This document shows positions 8,732 to 16,600 of a stretch of DNA of 36,764 bases, piece by piece; within the stretch, counting starts at the first letter, position 1; each line of letters begins with the position of its first letter. Source of the DNA: an uncultured SAR86 cluster bacterium. Its GTDB lineage: Bacteria; Pseudomonadota; Gammaproteobacteria; Magnimaribacterales; AG-339-G14. The notes beneath the pieces were generated by a model. That model was not told where the DNA came from and did not search any database. It worked only from the letters and a program-made list of their open reading frames with translations. Position numbers and translations under genes: made by a program. Location of the stretch: contig CABZTA010000006.1 of the NCBI GenBank assembly GCA_902528485.1, forward strand, positions 1 to 36,764. The letters are read 5' to 3'.

Positions 8732-9604
8732 TTAAAATTTCTTTTCATTTATTAGTTTATCTTTTTTATGCCATATTTCATCAAGCCAATCTTTAAATTC
8801 TTTTCTTAGTCCATCATTTTCATGAAGTTGATCATTTTTGAATTTATCAGGAATATCCAATGACTGCACAAATATTCGAGCATTGTTCATATTTCCCCTC
8901 AAGAAATCCCAAAAGCTCCTCTTGTTTGATTCGTAAATAATTGTGAAGTCAATAATCTTATCGAGTCTTGGCATTGTTGATATCGCTGCAGCTAATCCTC
9001 CTTCTTTGGGTTTAAGCAAATTATTGAAAGGGCTACTCTGATCTTTATGCTTTTGTTCTGTGAACCTTGTACCTTCAGTAAAACTAAAAACAGAGATAGG
9101 ATAAAGACTATACTTTTTAAAAGATCTTTTCATGGATGCAAAGTCTTTGCCTCTAAGAGAAGGATTTCTTTCTAGCTGATCCTTTGAGTATCTTTTAAGA
9201 AATGGCATATCCAATGCCCACCAACATATTCCGATTACAGGGACATAAATAAGGACAAATTTCATGAAGAATTTAAGCATAGGAACTTTTCTATTTGTAA
9301 TCATTTGGACAATAAATATATCAGTCCAGGATTGATGATTAGATAGCGATAGATACCAGGATCTTTTATCCATTTCTTCAAAACCTTCTACGGTCCATCT
9401 AGGTTTTAGAATAAACTGAATCCAAAGGTTGTTTATATCTATCCATAATTCACCAACTTTGATTATGAAACGCGTTAGAAGAAGTTTCAAAGATTGAATT
9501 GGGAGAACAATCTTGATGATGCCTGCAAAGATTAAGAAAATTGAGAGAGTAGCTGTGTTGATGCATAAAAGAAGAAAACAAAATGTGGCTTTAATATGTG
9601 AAAT
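8732..9604 (-). CDS. PlsC-family acyltransferase (YihG-like), apparent ATT start
   Basis: A 1-acylglycerol-3-phosphate-type acyltransferase. It has the NHQSWTD catalytic motif (NHx4D, about residues 89-95) and FTEGTRF, the acceptor-binding motif (about 176-181). The text between (CWWALDMPFLKRYS, RRGKD-like RGKDFASMKRS) closely follows E. coli YihG. The first usual start in frame is TTG at 9490, but that removes the N-terminal membrane segment that YihG has. The frame stays open upstream for 38 more codons and encodes SHIKATFCFLLLCI..., then SIFLIFAGIIKIVLP, aligning with YihG's IIIAGIVKLLLP. The only plausible initiator is ATT at 9604-9602, five bases after a perfect AGGAGG and one base after the mazG stop. 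Coordinates use that ATT; the family call is firm, the start is inference. Confidence 0.8.
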   Translation of the reverse strand: MSHIKATFCFLLLCINTATLSIFLIFAGIIKIVLPIQSLKLLLTRFIIKVGELWIDINNLWIQFILKPRWTVEGFEEMDKRSWYLSLSNHQSWTDIFIVQMITNRKVPMLKFFMKFVLIYVPVIGICWWALDMPFLKRYSKDQLERNPSLRGKDFASMKRSFKKYSLYPISVFSFTEGTRFTEQKHKDQSSPFNNLLKPKEGGLAAAISTMPRLDKIIDFTIIYESNKRSFWDFLRGNMNNARIFVQSLDIPDKFKNDQLHENDGLRKEFKDWLDEIWHKKDKLINEKKF

Positions 9605-9605
9605 C

Positions 9606-9992
9606 TTATCCTCCTTTTTCTGCCCTCTTAATTTTTTCCCACATAGCCGTCTGTTCCTCTATGGTATGTTTTTTAACTGAATTAAAAACGTAAGGATGCC
9701 TCCTGATCAACTTTTGTTTTAGATTCTCAACTACATCAAAGAAGTCAAATTCCTTATTTTCATGTGCTATCTGAGAGTGAAAAATTACTTGAAGAAGGAC
9801 ATCGCCAAGTTCTTCCTTAATACTATCTGAATCTTTGGACTTAATAGCTTCTATTAATTCATGTGATTCTTCTTCAAGATATGGGATAAGAGAGATATGA
9901 TCTTGTTCAAGATCCCAAGCACATCCCTTAACAGGATCTCTAAGTTGCTTCATGACTTTTAAGAGATGATTAACATCTTCTATGTTTGCCAT
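9606..9992 (-). CDS. mazG: MazG-type nucleotide pyrophosphohydrolase, single domain
   Basis: A 128-residue protein matching only the N-terminal half of the ~263-residue E. coli MazG, a house-cleaning NTP pyrophosphohydrolase. MazG hallmarks are present: MKQLRDPVKGCAWDLEQ, LEEESHELIEAI (EExxE metal site), KEELGDVLLQVIFHSQIA and RRHPYVF, ending with AMWEKIKRAEKGG. The match stops where the E. coli linker to the catalytic C-terminal domain begins. The start is the ATG at 9992, overlapping the TGA of the dehydrogenase gene by one base; an in-frame TTG sits just before it. Single MazG domains can be active as oligomers, so this need not be dead. Confidence 0.88.
   Translation of the reverse strand: MANIEDVNHLLKVMKQLRDPVKGCAWDLEQDHISLIPYLEEESHELIEAIKSKDSDSIKEELGDVLLQVIFHSQIAHENKEFDFFDVVENLKQKLIRRHPYVFNSVKKHTIEEQTAMWEKIKRAEKGG
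9610..9615 (-). promoter_or_regulatory. Shine-Dalgarno AGGAGG for the plsC-like gene
   Basis: On the minus strand this reads AGGAGG, a perfect anti-SD match inside the last codons of mazG. It is followed by five bases (ATAAG, holding the mazG TAA) and then ATT. No ATG, GTG or TTG follows at a usable distance in any frame that stays open. Its placement is the main support for the ATT start of the acyltransferase gene. Confidence 0.6.
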
Positions 9993-11113
9993 CAATAACC
10001 TGTCAATTCTGCGTATCTATCTTTATGAAATTGAACGTTGCCAAATATCTGCTCAGCTACTCTGGCCCTCTTGAGATAAAAGCCGATATCATATTCATCA
10101 GTAACACCTATACCGCCATGCATTTGAACTGCTTCATTAGATACTAAATGAAATACTTCACCTATTTTTGCCTTAGCTAAACTAGCTAATCTAGGTATGT
10201 CATTTGAACCTTCATCAAATGACGTTAAGGATTCCAGTACACATGATTTACATAGCTCAATTTCACTGAACATTATCGCAGCTCTGTGCTGTAATGCTTG
10301 AAAAGATCCTATCTTTGCTCCGAACTGATCTCTTTCTTTTAAGTAATTCAATGTGACGTCAAAAGCCTCTTGGATTCCGCCAAACATCTCAGCAGAAATC
10401 ACCGATCTTGAGATATCTAATACTTCTTCGATAATTTGATCTGAGCCATTTTCCTCGCCAATCAGGTCAGATGAAGAGAGCTTTAAGTCTTTGAATGTAG
10501 TATTGGCAGCATTTCTTGAGTCCACCATGGGTGTTGCTTTGATATCAATGCCCTTAGTATCTTTATTGGTAATAAAAAGAGAGGTCCCTTTACCAGTATC
10601 AGCAGCAATTATCAAAAAGTCAGCAAAACCGCCATCAAGAACAAATGTTTTTTGACCGTTTATAATGTATGAATCTCCATCCTTTTTTGCAGTTGTTTTA
10701 AAATTAGTAGGAGAGTGTCTACTTGATTCTTCAAGAGCAAAAGCAAGCGTTATATCTCCAGATGCTATTTTGGTTAAATATTCTTTTTTTTGGCCTTCAT
10801 TCCCAGCTTCTTTTATTAAGCTTGCACAAACTACAGCAGAAGAAAACATTGGAGAGGGAGTTAAAGTTCTCCCAAGCTCTTCGAAAATAACTCCAATACC
10901 AGCGACTCCAAAATCTGAACCGCCATATTCTTCAGGAATTAGTATTCCCGACCAACCTAGGTTGGCCATTTCCTTCCAAATTTCCCGATCAAAGCAATCA
11001 GGATTTTCTGAGTCTCTAACACCTCTAAAGTGACTAACCGGAGTTTTGTTTTTTGCAAAATCTCTAGCGGTATCTTTCAAATAAGATTGTTCCTCATTTA
11101 GTACAAGTGACAT
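9992..11113 (-). CDS. Acyl-CoA dehydrogenase family protein lacking the catalytic Glu
   Basis: A 373-residue acyl-CoA dehydrogenase-fold flavoprotein. The N-terminal helical domain contains WKEMANLGWSGILIPEEYGG, the middle domain TLAFALEESS and FVLDGGFADFL, and the C-terminal domain RDQFGAKIGSFQALQHRAA (FAD-binding) and AVQMHGGIGVTDEYDIGFYLKRA. Where the usual xYEGTS motif carries the catalytic Glu, this protein reads QIFGNVQ, with Phe (about 357) in its place. Together with the partner gene immediately upstream this resembles the two-subunit dehydrogenases of steroid side-chain degradation (FadE26/27, FadE28/29 type), where each subunit supplies part of the site. A strong G-rich SD (GGGGGGAAAG) precedes its ATG. 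It lies 21 bases after the partner gene. Confidence 0.9.
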   Translation of the reverse strand: MSLVLNEEQSYLKDTARDFAKNKTPVSHFRGVRDSENPDCFDREIWKEMANLGWSGILIPEEYGGSDFGVAGIGVIFEELGRTLTPSPMFSSAVVCASLIKEAGNEGQKKEYLTKIASGDITLAFALEESSRHSPTNFKTTAKKDGDSYIINGQKTFVLDGGFADFLIIAADTGKGTSLFITNKDTKGIDIKATPMVDSRNAANTTFKDLKLSSSDLIGEENGSDQIIEEVLDISRSVISAEMFGGIQEAFDVTLNYLKERDQFGAKIGSFQALQHRAAIMFSEIELCKSCVLESLTSFDEGSNDIPRLASLAKAKIGEVFHLVSNEAVQMHGGIGVTDEYDIGFYLKRARVAEQIFGNVQFHKDRYAELTGY

Positions 11114-11134
11114 CTTTCCCCCCTAAATAGTATC

Positions 11135-12355
11135 TTATTGCGGAAGTTCTAGAACTCTCTTAGAAATTACGTTTAATTGTACTTCTGAGGTCCCGCCTTC
11201 AATGGAGTTAGCCTTAGTCCTTAGCCATTCTCTTGTGATTGCAAGTTCTTCAGGACCAAATTCGGCACCATCCCAACCTAAAGCTTTAGTTCCCATAGCT
11301 TCAAGCATAATTTCATATCTAAGTTTATTATGCTCTGTTCCATAGTATTTAAAGATTGATGAAGCAGCACTAGGACCTTGGTTAGACTTTTTAGATTCCT
11401 CAGCTGCTCTCTTTAGTGTTAAAGCAAAAGCTTGAGAATTCATATCGTGATCAATGATTTTATTTCTAAGACCTGAATCATTAAGTTTATCTTCAGCCTC
11501 TCCGACATATCTTTTAGCCATTGTTGCTAAGCCTGAGATTGGTTTTGCGTCAGTTTTTTTAGATGATCCTGAAGCTGCAGACCCAAAACCCATACCAGCA
11601 ATCATGTTCCTTTCGAATTGAAGCAATCTTTTAGCTACAGACCATCCTTTGTTCAAACCTCCGACAAGATTTTTCTTTGGAGCGGTGGCATTATCAAAAA
11701 AAGTTTCACAAAAAGGTGATTTTCCGGATATTAGTTTAATAGGTTTGGTTGTAACACCTTCTTGATCCATATCGATTAATATAAAGCTAATACCTTCGTG
11801 TTTTGGATCCAGTGGACCGGTTCTCACCAGAGTGAAGATCATATCGCATTCGTCTGCATATGAAGTCCAAACCTTTTGTCCATTAATTAGGTAATCCTCT
11901 CCTTGATCTTCAGCCTTAGTTTTAAGACTTGCCAAGTCAGAACCACTTCCTGGCTCGCTGTATCCCTGACACCATCTAATTTCTCCTTTGACTATTTTTG
12001 GAATATGTTCCATTTTCTGCTCTTCTGTTCCGTATTCGAGAAGAGCTGGACCTAACATCCAAATACCGAAACTATTTAATGCTGGCCTTGCTTTTATTCT
12101 CATCAACTCTTCCTGGAGCACTTTATTTTCTTCAAAATTTAGTCCCCCACCTCCATATTCTTTTGGCCAAGTAGGGCATGTCCATCCTTTTTCACCCATT
12201 CTATCCATCCAAAGCTTTTGATCTGGATTTTTAAATTCAACCTTTCTTCCACCCCACACAACATCACCTTGAGTCATAGGAGCTCTCATTGATTCCGGAC
12301 AGTTTGCTTCTAACCAATCCTTCGTTTCACTTCTAAAAGCATTTAAATCTGACAT
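11135..12355 (-). CDS. Acyl-CoA dehydrogenase family protein (catalytic partner)
   Basis: A 406-residue acyl-CoA dehydrogenase, first gene of the minus-strand operon. It shows MDRMGEKGWTCPTWPKEYGGGG in the N-terminal domain, GYSEPGSGSDLASLKTKA and GQKVWTSYADECDMIF in the middle, and ends SIEGGTSEVQLNVISKRVLELP. Glu386 in that last motif fits the catalytic base. By contrast the helix that normally carries the RxxFG FAD-contact motif reads FERNMIAGMGFGSAASG, so that feature is degenerate here and intact in the neighbour. The likely reaction is alpha,beta-dehydrogenation of a bulky or branched acyl-CoA by an alpha2beta2 complex. AGAGG lies five bases before the ATG. The substrate is unknown. Confidence 0.9.
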   Translation of the reverse strand: MSDLNAFRSETKDWLEANCPESMRAPMTQGDVVWGGRKVEFKNPDQKLWMDRMGEKGWTCPTWPKEYGGGGLNFEENKVLQEELMRIKARPALNSFGIWMLGPALLEYGTEEQKMEHIPKIVKGEIRWCQGYSEPGSGSDLASLKTKAEDQGEDYLINGQKVWTSYADECDMIFTLVRTGPLDPKHEGISFILIDMDQEGVTTKPIKLISGKSPFCETFFDNATAPKKNLVGGLNKGWSVAKRLLQFERNMIAGMGFGSAASGSSKKTDAKPISGLATMAKRYVGEAEDKLNDSGLRNKIIDHDMNSQAFALTLKRAAEESKKSNQGPSAASSIFKYYGTEHNKLRYEIMLEAMGTKALGWDGAEFGPEELAITREWLRTKANSIEGGTSEVQLNVISKRVLELPQ

Positions 12356-12386
12356 TAGTACCTCTTTTTTTAATGTACAAATAACT

Positions 12387-12415
12387 AGAATAATCTATGC
12401 TACGCAAGCTAACAA
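12387..12415 (-). promoter_or_regulatory. Candidate sigma70 promoter for the dehydrogenase operon
   Basis: On the minus strand TTGTTA (12415-12410) and TATTCT (12392-12387) are 17 bases apart, each matching four of six consensus bases, and lie about 30 bases before the first dehydrogenase ATG. The region is the only gap upstream of the minus-strand run and also serves the divergent transporter gene. The match is moderate and unproven. Confidence 0.3.
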
Positions 12416-12425
12416 TAATAAGTTT

Positions 12426-13160
12426 ATGAATTTTTTTTCATTCCTTACTGAAAACCCAGAAATTTTGTGGGGTTTTACGGTTTTTTATGATCTTACTATC
12501 ACAGTTATTTTGTTTAAATTATTTGGACTAAGAGGTTTATACATTGCCGTTACTTTAGGAATAATGTTGGCAAATCTTCAGGGAGGCAAAGTAAGCGATC
12601 TAAATATTTTTGGTCAAACTTTTACAGTAAGTATGGGAGCTATAATGTATTCTGGAATTTATTTTGCTACTGATCTAATAAGCGAAAAGTATGGAAGAAG
12701 CGAAGCTAACACAGCAGTAATACTTGGGGCTATTTCCAATGTAGTAATTATGTTTACCCTAGTTTTGAGTACTTACTACCTTCCTTCTCAGATTGCCTCC
12801 TCATCTCAGTCAGTTCACGACGCAATTGAGATTCTTGCATTTTACTCACCAATATTTGTAATTGGATCGATAACTGCATACTTGATAAGTCAAACCTTTG
12901 ATGTATGGCTTTTTAACAAAATTAAAGATATGACCAAAGGAAAGTACTTATGGCTGAGAAATAACCTCTCAACTCTTTCTTCTCAAGCACTAGACACCTT
13001 CATTTATACCTTCGTATGGGTTATTGCGGGAGAACTAAGTTTTGCGATTGCTCTTTCCATTGCCTTAACCAAATATATTTTTAAAGTCATAATTGCGATA
13101 ATAGATACCTTATTTATTTATGTTGTGAGAAATTGGTCACCAGCTTATGAGAAAAATTAA
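12426..13160 (+). CDS. yhhQ: Queuosine precursor transporter (YhhQ/VUT family)
   Basis: A 244-residue integral membrane protein with about six hydrophobic segments. It matches the YhhQ/VUT_1 (COG1738) family in its diagnostic parts: IMLANLQGGKV, YSGIYFATDLISEKYGRSEA, SQTFDVWLFNKIK and LWLRNNLSTLSSQALDTFIYTFVW. Family members import preQ0/preQ1, the precursors of queuosine in tRNA wobble position 34. The start is the ATG at 12426. It overlaps nadK by 14 bases, so the two are probably coupled. No queuosine-related riboswitch is evident in the 70 bases upstream. Confidence 0.85.
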   Translation: MNFFSFLTENPEILWGFTVFYDLTITVILFKLFGLRGLYIAVTLGIMLANLQGGKVSDLNIFGQTFTVSMGAIMYSGIYFATDLISEKYGRSEANTAVILGAISNVVIMFTLVLSTYYLPSQIASSSQSVHDAIEILAFYSPIFVIGSITAYLISQTFDVWLFNKIKDMTKGKYLWLRNNLSTLSSQALDTFIYTFVWVIAGELSFAIALSIALTKYIFKVIIAIIDTLFIYVVRNWSPAYEKN

Positions 13161-13998
13161 AGAGATAGCTTTAATCTATTCAGATACGAGAAAAACTGAC
13201 AAAGCTCTTGAAAGGGTAACTCAAATTATTGAATCAACTGAATGTGAAATAAAATATTCTGCAAATATTAAACAATTTAATTACAAAGGTAGTAAAAATT
13301 CTAAAAAAGTTGATCTTATTCTAGTTCTTGGAGGAGATGGAACAATGATTGGTTCAATAAGACATTTGCATCATTTAAATACCCCTTTTCTAGGAGTAAA
13401 TACCGGAACAGTTGGCTTTTTAACTGATTTGTCTATCAAGAACATAGAAAATTTAAAAGAAATTTTAAAAGGTTCTTATATCAGTGAAACTAGACCAATT
13501 TATGAGGCATATTCAGTTCAAAGGAAAAGGGAAATATTTCTAAATGAGGTAGTCATTCACTCTGGATCAGTAACTAAAATGTTAAACCTAGAGCTAAGCA
13601 TTAAAAATCAAGTAATTTATAACTTAAAAGCTGATGGTTTAATAATCTCTTCAAGCACAGGTTCAACGGCATATTCATATTCTGGTGGAGGCCCAATTAT
13701 TTCTCCTAAATTAGACGCTATTTCTCTTTTACCTATGTTTTCTCATAGCTCTTCTTCACATAGTCTTTTGTTAGCAAACAACGAGGAGGTTACTGTCAAG
13801 ATTAAAGATAAGAATCAAGAGTCCATACAAATTTTTGTAGATGGTAAGGAAAATCTTAAATATTCAAAAAATGGACTAAAAGTTTCCAACACAAAAAAAA
13901 CTTTTAAACTTTATCATCCAAAAGATTATAATTACTTCGAAGCATGCAGATCAAAGCTTGGTTGGGCTCTACCTATTGAAAATTACAAGGATGATTAG
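13147..13998 (+). CDS. nadK: NAD kinase
   Basis: ATP-dependent NAD kinase, which makes NADP. It has 283 residues (E. coli 292). The GGDGT motif (residues 62-66, catalytic Asp64) follows VDLILVL, NTGTVGFLTDL follows soon after, and the NAD site reads LNEVVIHSG and DGLIISSSTGSTAYSYSGGGPI, then LDAISLLPMF. All are in family order. The start overlaps the transporter's last codons, and its end overlaps the polysaccharide export gene by 8 bases (ATGATTAG), so it is embedded in a plus-strand transcript. Confidence 0.95.
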   Translation: MRKIKEIALIYSDTRKTDKALERVTQIIESTECEIKYSANIKQFNYKGSKNSKKVDLILVLGGDGTMIGSIRHLHHLNTPFLGVNTGTVGFLTDLSIKNIENLKEILKGSYISETRPIYEAYSVQRKREIFLNEVVIHSGSVTKMLNLELSIKNQVIYNLKADGLIISSSTGSTAYSYSGGGPIISPKLDAISLLPMFSHSSSSHSLLLANNEEVTVKIKDKNQESIQIFVDGKENLKYSKNGLKVSNTKKTFKLYHPKDYNYFEACRSKLGWALPIENYKDD

Positions 13999-16600
13999 AT
14001 TGATTACTATAAATTTCAGAATAATTCTCTTATTTTGGTCCTTGTTAATTGTTCCATCAATTTTTAGTCAATCTTCTGAAGATTTAGAATTTCTGAGGCT
14101 TCTCCCAGATAACCAAGCTCAGTCAATTTCAGAAAAACTTGGAATTCAGTCAGGAAGACCTTTGGTAGATACAGTTCGAATGGAAGATTTTGATAATCCT
14201 ATGTTTGAAAGTTCTGAGCCTAAAGATTTAGAAAATCAAGATAATAGTGAAAATCTTTTAATGTCTGGAGAAGTTGATGAATTTCCGATCTTCGGTTTGG
14301 ATTTATTTGTAGATTCTCCAACCACATTTGCACCTATTGATCTTTCCCCAGCACCTTTGGAATACGTGGTTGGTCCGGGTGACGAATTAAGAGTACAACT
14401 CTTTGGATCTATTGTAATTAATAGATTGATTCCTATTACCAGAGAAGGGAATGTTGTTATCCCAGAGATTGGTCCTATTCAGGTTTCAGGATTAACTTTT
14501 AATGAAGCAAGAAGAAGAATATCAGATGCGGTATCTGCTTCAGTGATAGGAACTCAAGCATTAGTTTCATTATCAAAAATAAGATCTATTCAGGTTTTTG
14601 TTCTTGGTAATGCGTTTAAGCCTGGTGCCTATACTGTAAGTTCTCTTTCCAATATTTCTAATGTTTTATTTTTTTCTGGAGGGCCAACACAGTATGGTTC
14701 CCTGAGAAATATTGATGTGAAAAGAAACGGTAACAAAGTAGGAACATTTGATTTTTATGACTTGCTTATCAAAGGGAATACAAAATCAGATATAAATTTG
14801 AATTCTAATGATGCATTGGTGATCAATCCTTCAGGAAAAACTGTTCTTATTTACGGAGAGGTCAGGATAGAGGCTAAATTTGAATTATTAGCAACTGAGA
14901 CCTTTTCAGATTTGGAAAAGTTTTCATCTGGTTTTTTAAACACCGCTGATAAATCAAAAATAACTCTGAGTCGAATAGTAGACAAAGGAGAAAGACTCTA
15001 CACAAATTACTCGCACGAAACAATAAAAGGCATTGAACTCAGAGATGGAGATGAAATATTTGTTCATAAATTATCCAATACACCTAGAAATATAATTAAT
15101 GTTATTGGCGAAGTTGCCTCATCAGGTGTTTACGCATATGAAAAAGGACTTACTCTTGAAGATATAATAAAGCCTGAAGATATTCTTAATTCTACATATG
15201 CTCCATTTGCGATAATCGAAAGAGAGAATAATTTTGGATCAAAATTTTTAATAAAAGCCAACTTATTCAACAACGATGGTCCTGAGACTTCTCTTCAATC
15301 TAATGACAACATATACGTTTTATCAATAGAGGATGTGTCTTTTTTAAATTCAATTTTGGTGGCAGATTCACTAGGACTGCTAAATGCTGATGACGAAGAC
15401 ATTTTATCTAAGTATTACTTTTCATCAGGAACAAACAGATACCAATGCAAATCTCTTCAATTGCTTGCAAAACAATCCTCAACTTCATCAATTAATTTTG
15501 TAAGGTCTAGATATCTTCCTAATCCTAAGCTTAATCCAATCGATCAATTACAATTTGTAGAAAAGTGCCCTAGTATATTTGAAAATAATCCTTACTTGAT
15601 AATTTTTTCGCTTGAGAATTCATCTGTAATATCAGGAGAAATAAGAAGTCCTGGCATCTATCCATCATTTAAGATTTCGGATCCAAACGATCTCTTTTCT
15701 TATGCTGGAGGAAGAACTGAAAAATCATCTGGCTCTGTTGATATTTTTACAGATGATGGCCAAGCTTTGAAAACTAACATTGAAAATACAGATCTCATTT
15801 CTTTCGGAATAACTTCAAATTTCTATGCCAATTTATCATCAAGGATTAAAAATGATGTATTTTCAGTAACGCTTGAAGGAGCAGTAACCAGTCCTGGGAT
15901 TTATGGAGCTAAACAGGGAGAAAAACTATCGGATATTCTTATAAGAGCTGGAGGGTACAAAGAAAATGCCTATACTTACGGAGCGGTATTAGCAAGAAGA
16001 TCCGTCGCAGATAAAGAGAAAATTGCTTTTTTAAAATCTGCAGATCAGCTAGAGGAATCCATAGCAAATGCAATTTCCAGCGGTAGAATTTCTTCCCGAG
16101 GAGGAGATCCTCAACTCGCTCTTGCTTCAATTTCCGGCTTGATATCAAATCTTCAGAAGATTAATCCCATTGGAAGGGTTGTTGCCGAGTTTGACTTGGA
16201 TGTATTAGAAAGATTTCCTGAAAAGGATTTGCTGGTAGAGCCTGGAGATAGAATTTTCATTCCTGAAAGACCATCAACTGTAACTGTATCGGGTCAAGTT
16301 TTATCTCCTACTAGTTTTACATTTGATCCAACTCTTAAAGTTCAAAATTATATTAACTTAGCCGGAGGATATGCCGATGGAGCTGATAAAAGAAAAACAT
16401 TAGTTATTTATCCAGATGGCAGAGCATCCAGAGTTTCTAATTGGCCAAATTCTCCTGATTTAGCGCCGGGAACTACTCTTGTGATACCGAGAGATCCCAA
16501 TCCTTTTGATTGGCTGGTTTTTTCTCAAGTATTGTTTCCAATTATCTCAAATTTTGCTACAAGTGCTGCTGCCATTGCTGCTTTAGGAAATAACAATTAA
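13991..16600 (+). CDS. Long outer-membrane polysaccharide export protein (OPX/Wza-like, SLBB repeats)
   Basis: About 869 residues from the ATG at 13991; an in-frame TTG at 13958 would add 11 residues ahead of the signal peptide and is less likely. Residues 1-26 form a signal peptide ending IFSQ. The poly-export domain opens with YVVGPGDELRVQLFG (about 125-139) and TREGNVVIPEIGPIQVSGLTFNEA. It is followed by several SLBB-like beta-grasp units, recognisable by repeats of VxGEVxxPGxY with xxxGG (VLGNAFKPGAYTV, VIGEVASSGVYAY, VISGEIRSPGIYP, LEGAVTSPGIYG, VSGQVLSPTSF). It ends in a hydrophobic stretch. This is more than twice Wza length and resembles the long OPX proteins of Vibrio and Alteromonas capsule/O-antigen loci. 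The neighbouring yjbH- and yjbF-like genes support polysaccharide export. Confidence 0.88.
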   Translation: MIRLITINFRIILLFWSLLIVPSIFSQSSEDLEFLRLLPDNQAQSISEKLGIQSGRPLVDTVRMEDFDNPMFESSEPKDLENQDNSENLLMSGEVDEFPIFGLDLFVDSPTTFAPIDLSPAPLEYVVGPGDELRVQLFGSIVINRLIPITREGNVVIPEIGPIQVSGLTFNEARRRISDAVSASVIGTQALVSLSKIRSIQVFVLGNAFKPGAYTVSSLSNISNVLFFSGGPTQYGSLRNIDVKRNGNKVGTFDFYDLLIKGNTKSDINLNSNDALVINPSGKTVLIYGEVRIEAKFELLATETFSDLEKFSSGFLNTADKSKITLSRIVDKGERLYTNYSHETIKGIELRDGDEIFVHKLSNTPRNIINVIGEVASSGVYAYEKGLTLEDIIKPEDILNSTYAPFAIIERENNFGSKFLIKANLFNNDGPETSLQSNDNIYVLSIEDVSFLNSILVADSLGLLNADDEDILSKYYFSSGTNRYQCKSLQLLAKQSSTSSINFVRSRYLPNPKLNPIDQLQFVEKCPSIFENNPYLIIFSLENSSVISGEIRSPGIYPSFKISDPNDLFSYAGGRTEKSSGSVDIFTDDGQALKTNIENTDLISFGITSNFYANLSSRIKNDVFSVTLEGAVTSPGIYGAKQGEKLSDILIRAGGYKENAYTYGAVLARRSVADKEKIAFLKSADQLEESIANAISSGRISSRGGDPQLALASISGLISNLQKINPIGRVVAEFDLDVLERFPEKDLLVEPGDRIFIPERPSTVTVSGQVLSPTSFTFDPTLKVQNYINLAGGYADGADKRKTLVIYPDGRASRVSNWPNSPDLAPGTTLVIPRDPNPFDWLVFSQVLFPIISNFATSAAAIAALGNNN
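16585..16588 (+). promoter_or_regulatory. Shine-Dalgarno AGGA for the yjbH-like gene
   Basis: AGGA lies seven bases before an in-frame ATT (16596-16598) that overlaps the TAA of the export gene. It would be 19 bases from the first conventional start (TTG 16608), which is too far. It therefore favours initiation at ATT. Confidence 0.45.

Noticed and set aside
10665..11033. Plus-strand 122-codon frame within the dehydrogenase gene
   Set aside because: It lies fully antisense to a well-supported acyl-CoA dehydrogenase and has no family resemblance.
12356..12425. preQ1-type riboswitch upstream of the queuosine-precursor transporter
   Set aside because: The 70-base gap also contains the divergent operon's promoter and I see no preQ1 aptamer-like stem or terminator.
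13958..13990. TTG 13958 as start of the polysaccharide export gene
   Set aside because: It would put 11 residues before the signal peptide and overlap nadK by 41 bases; ATG 13991 gives a normal leader and a short overlap.
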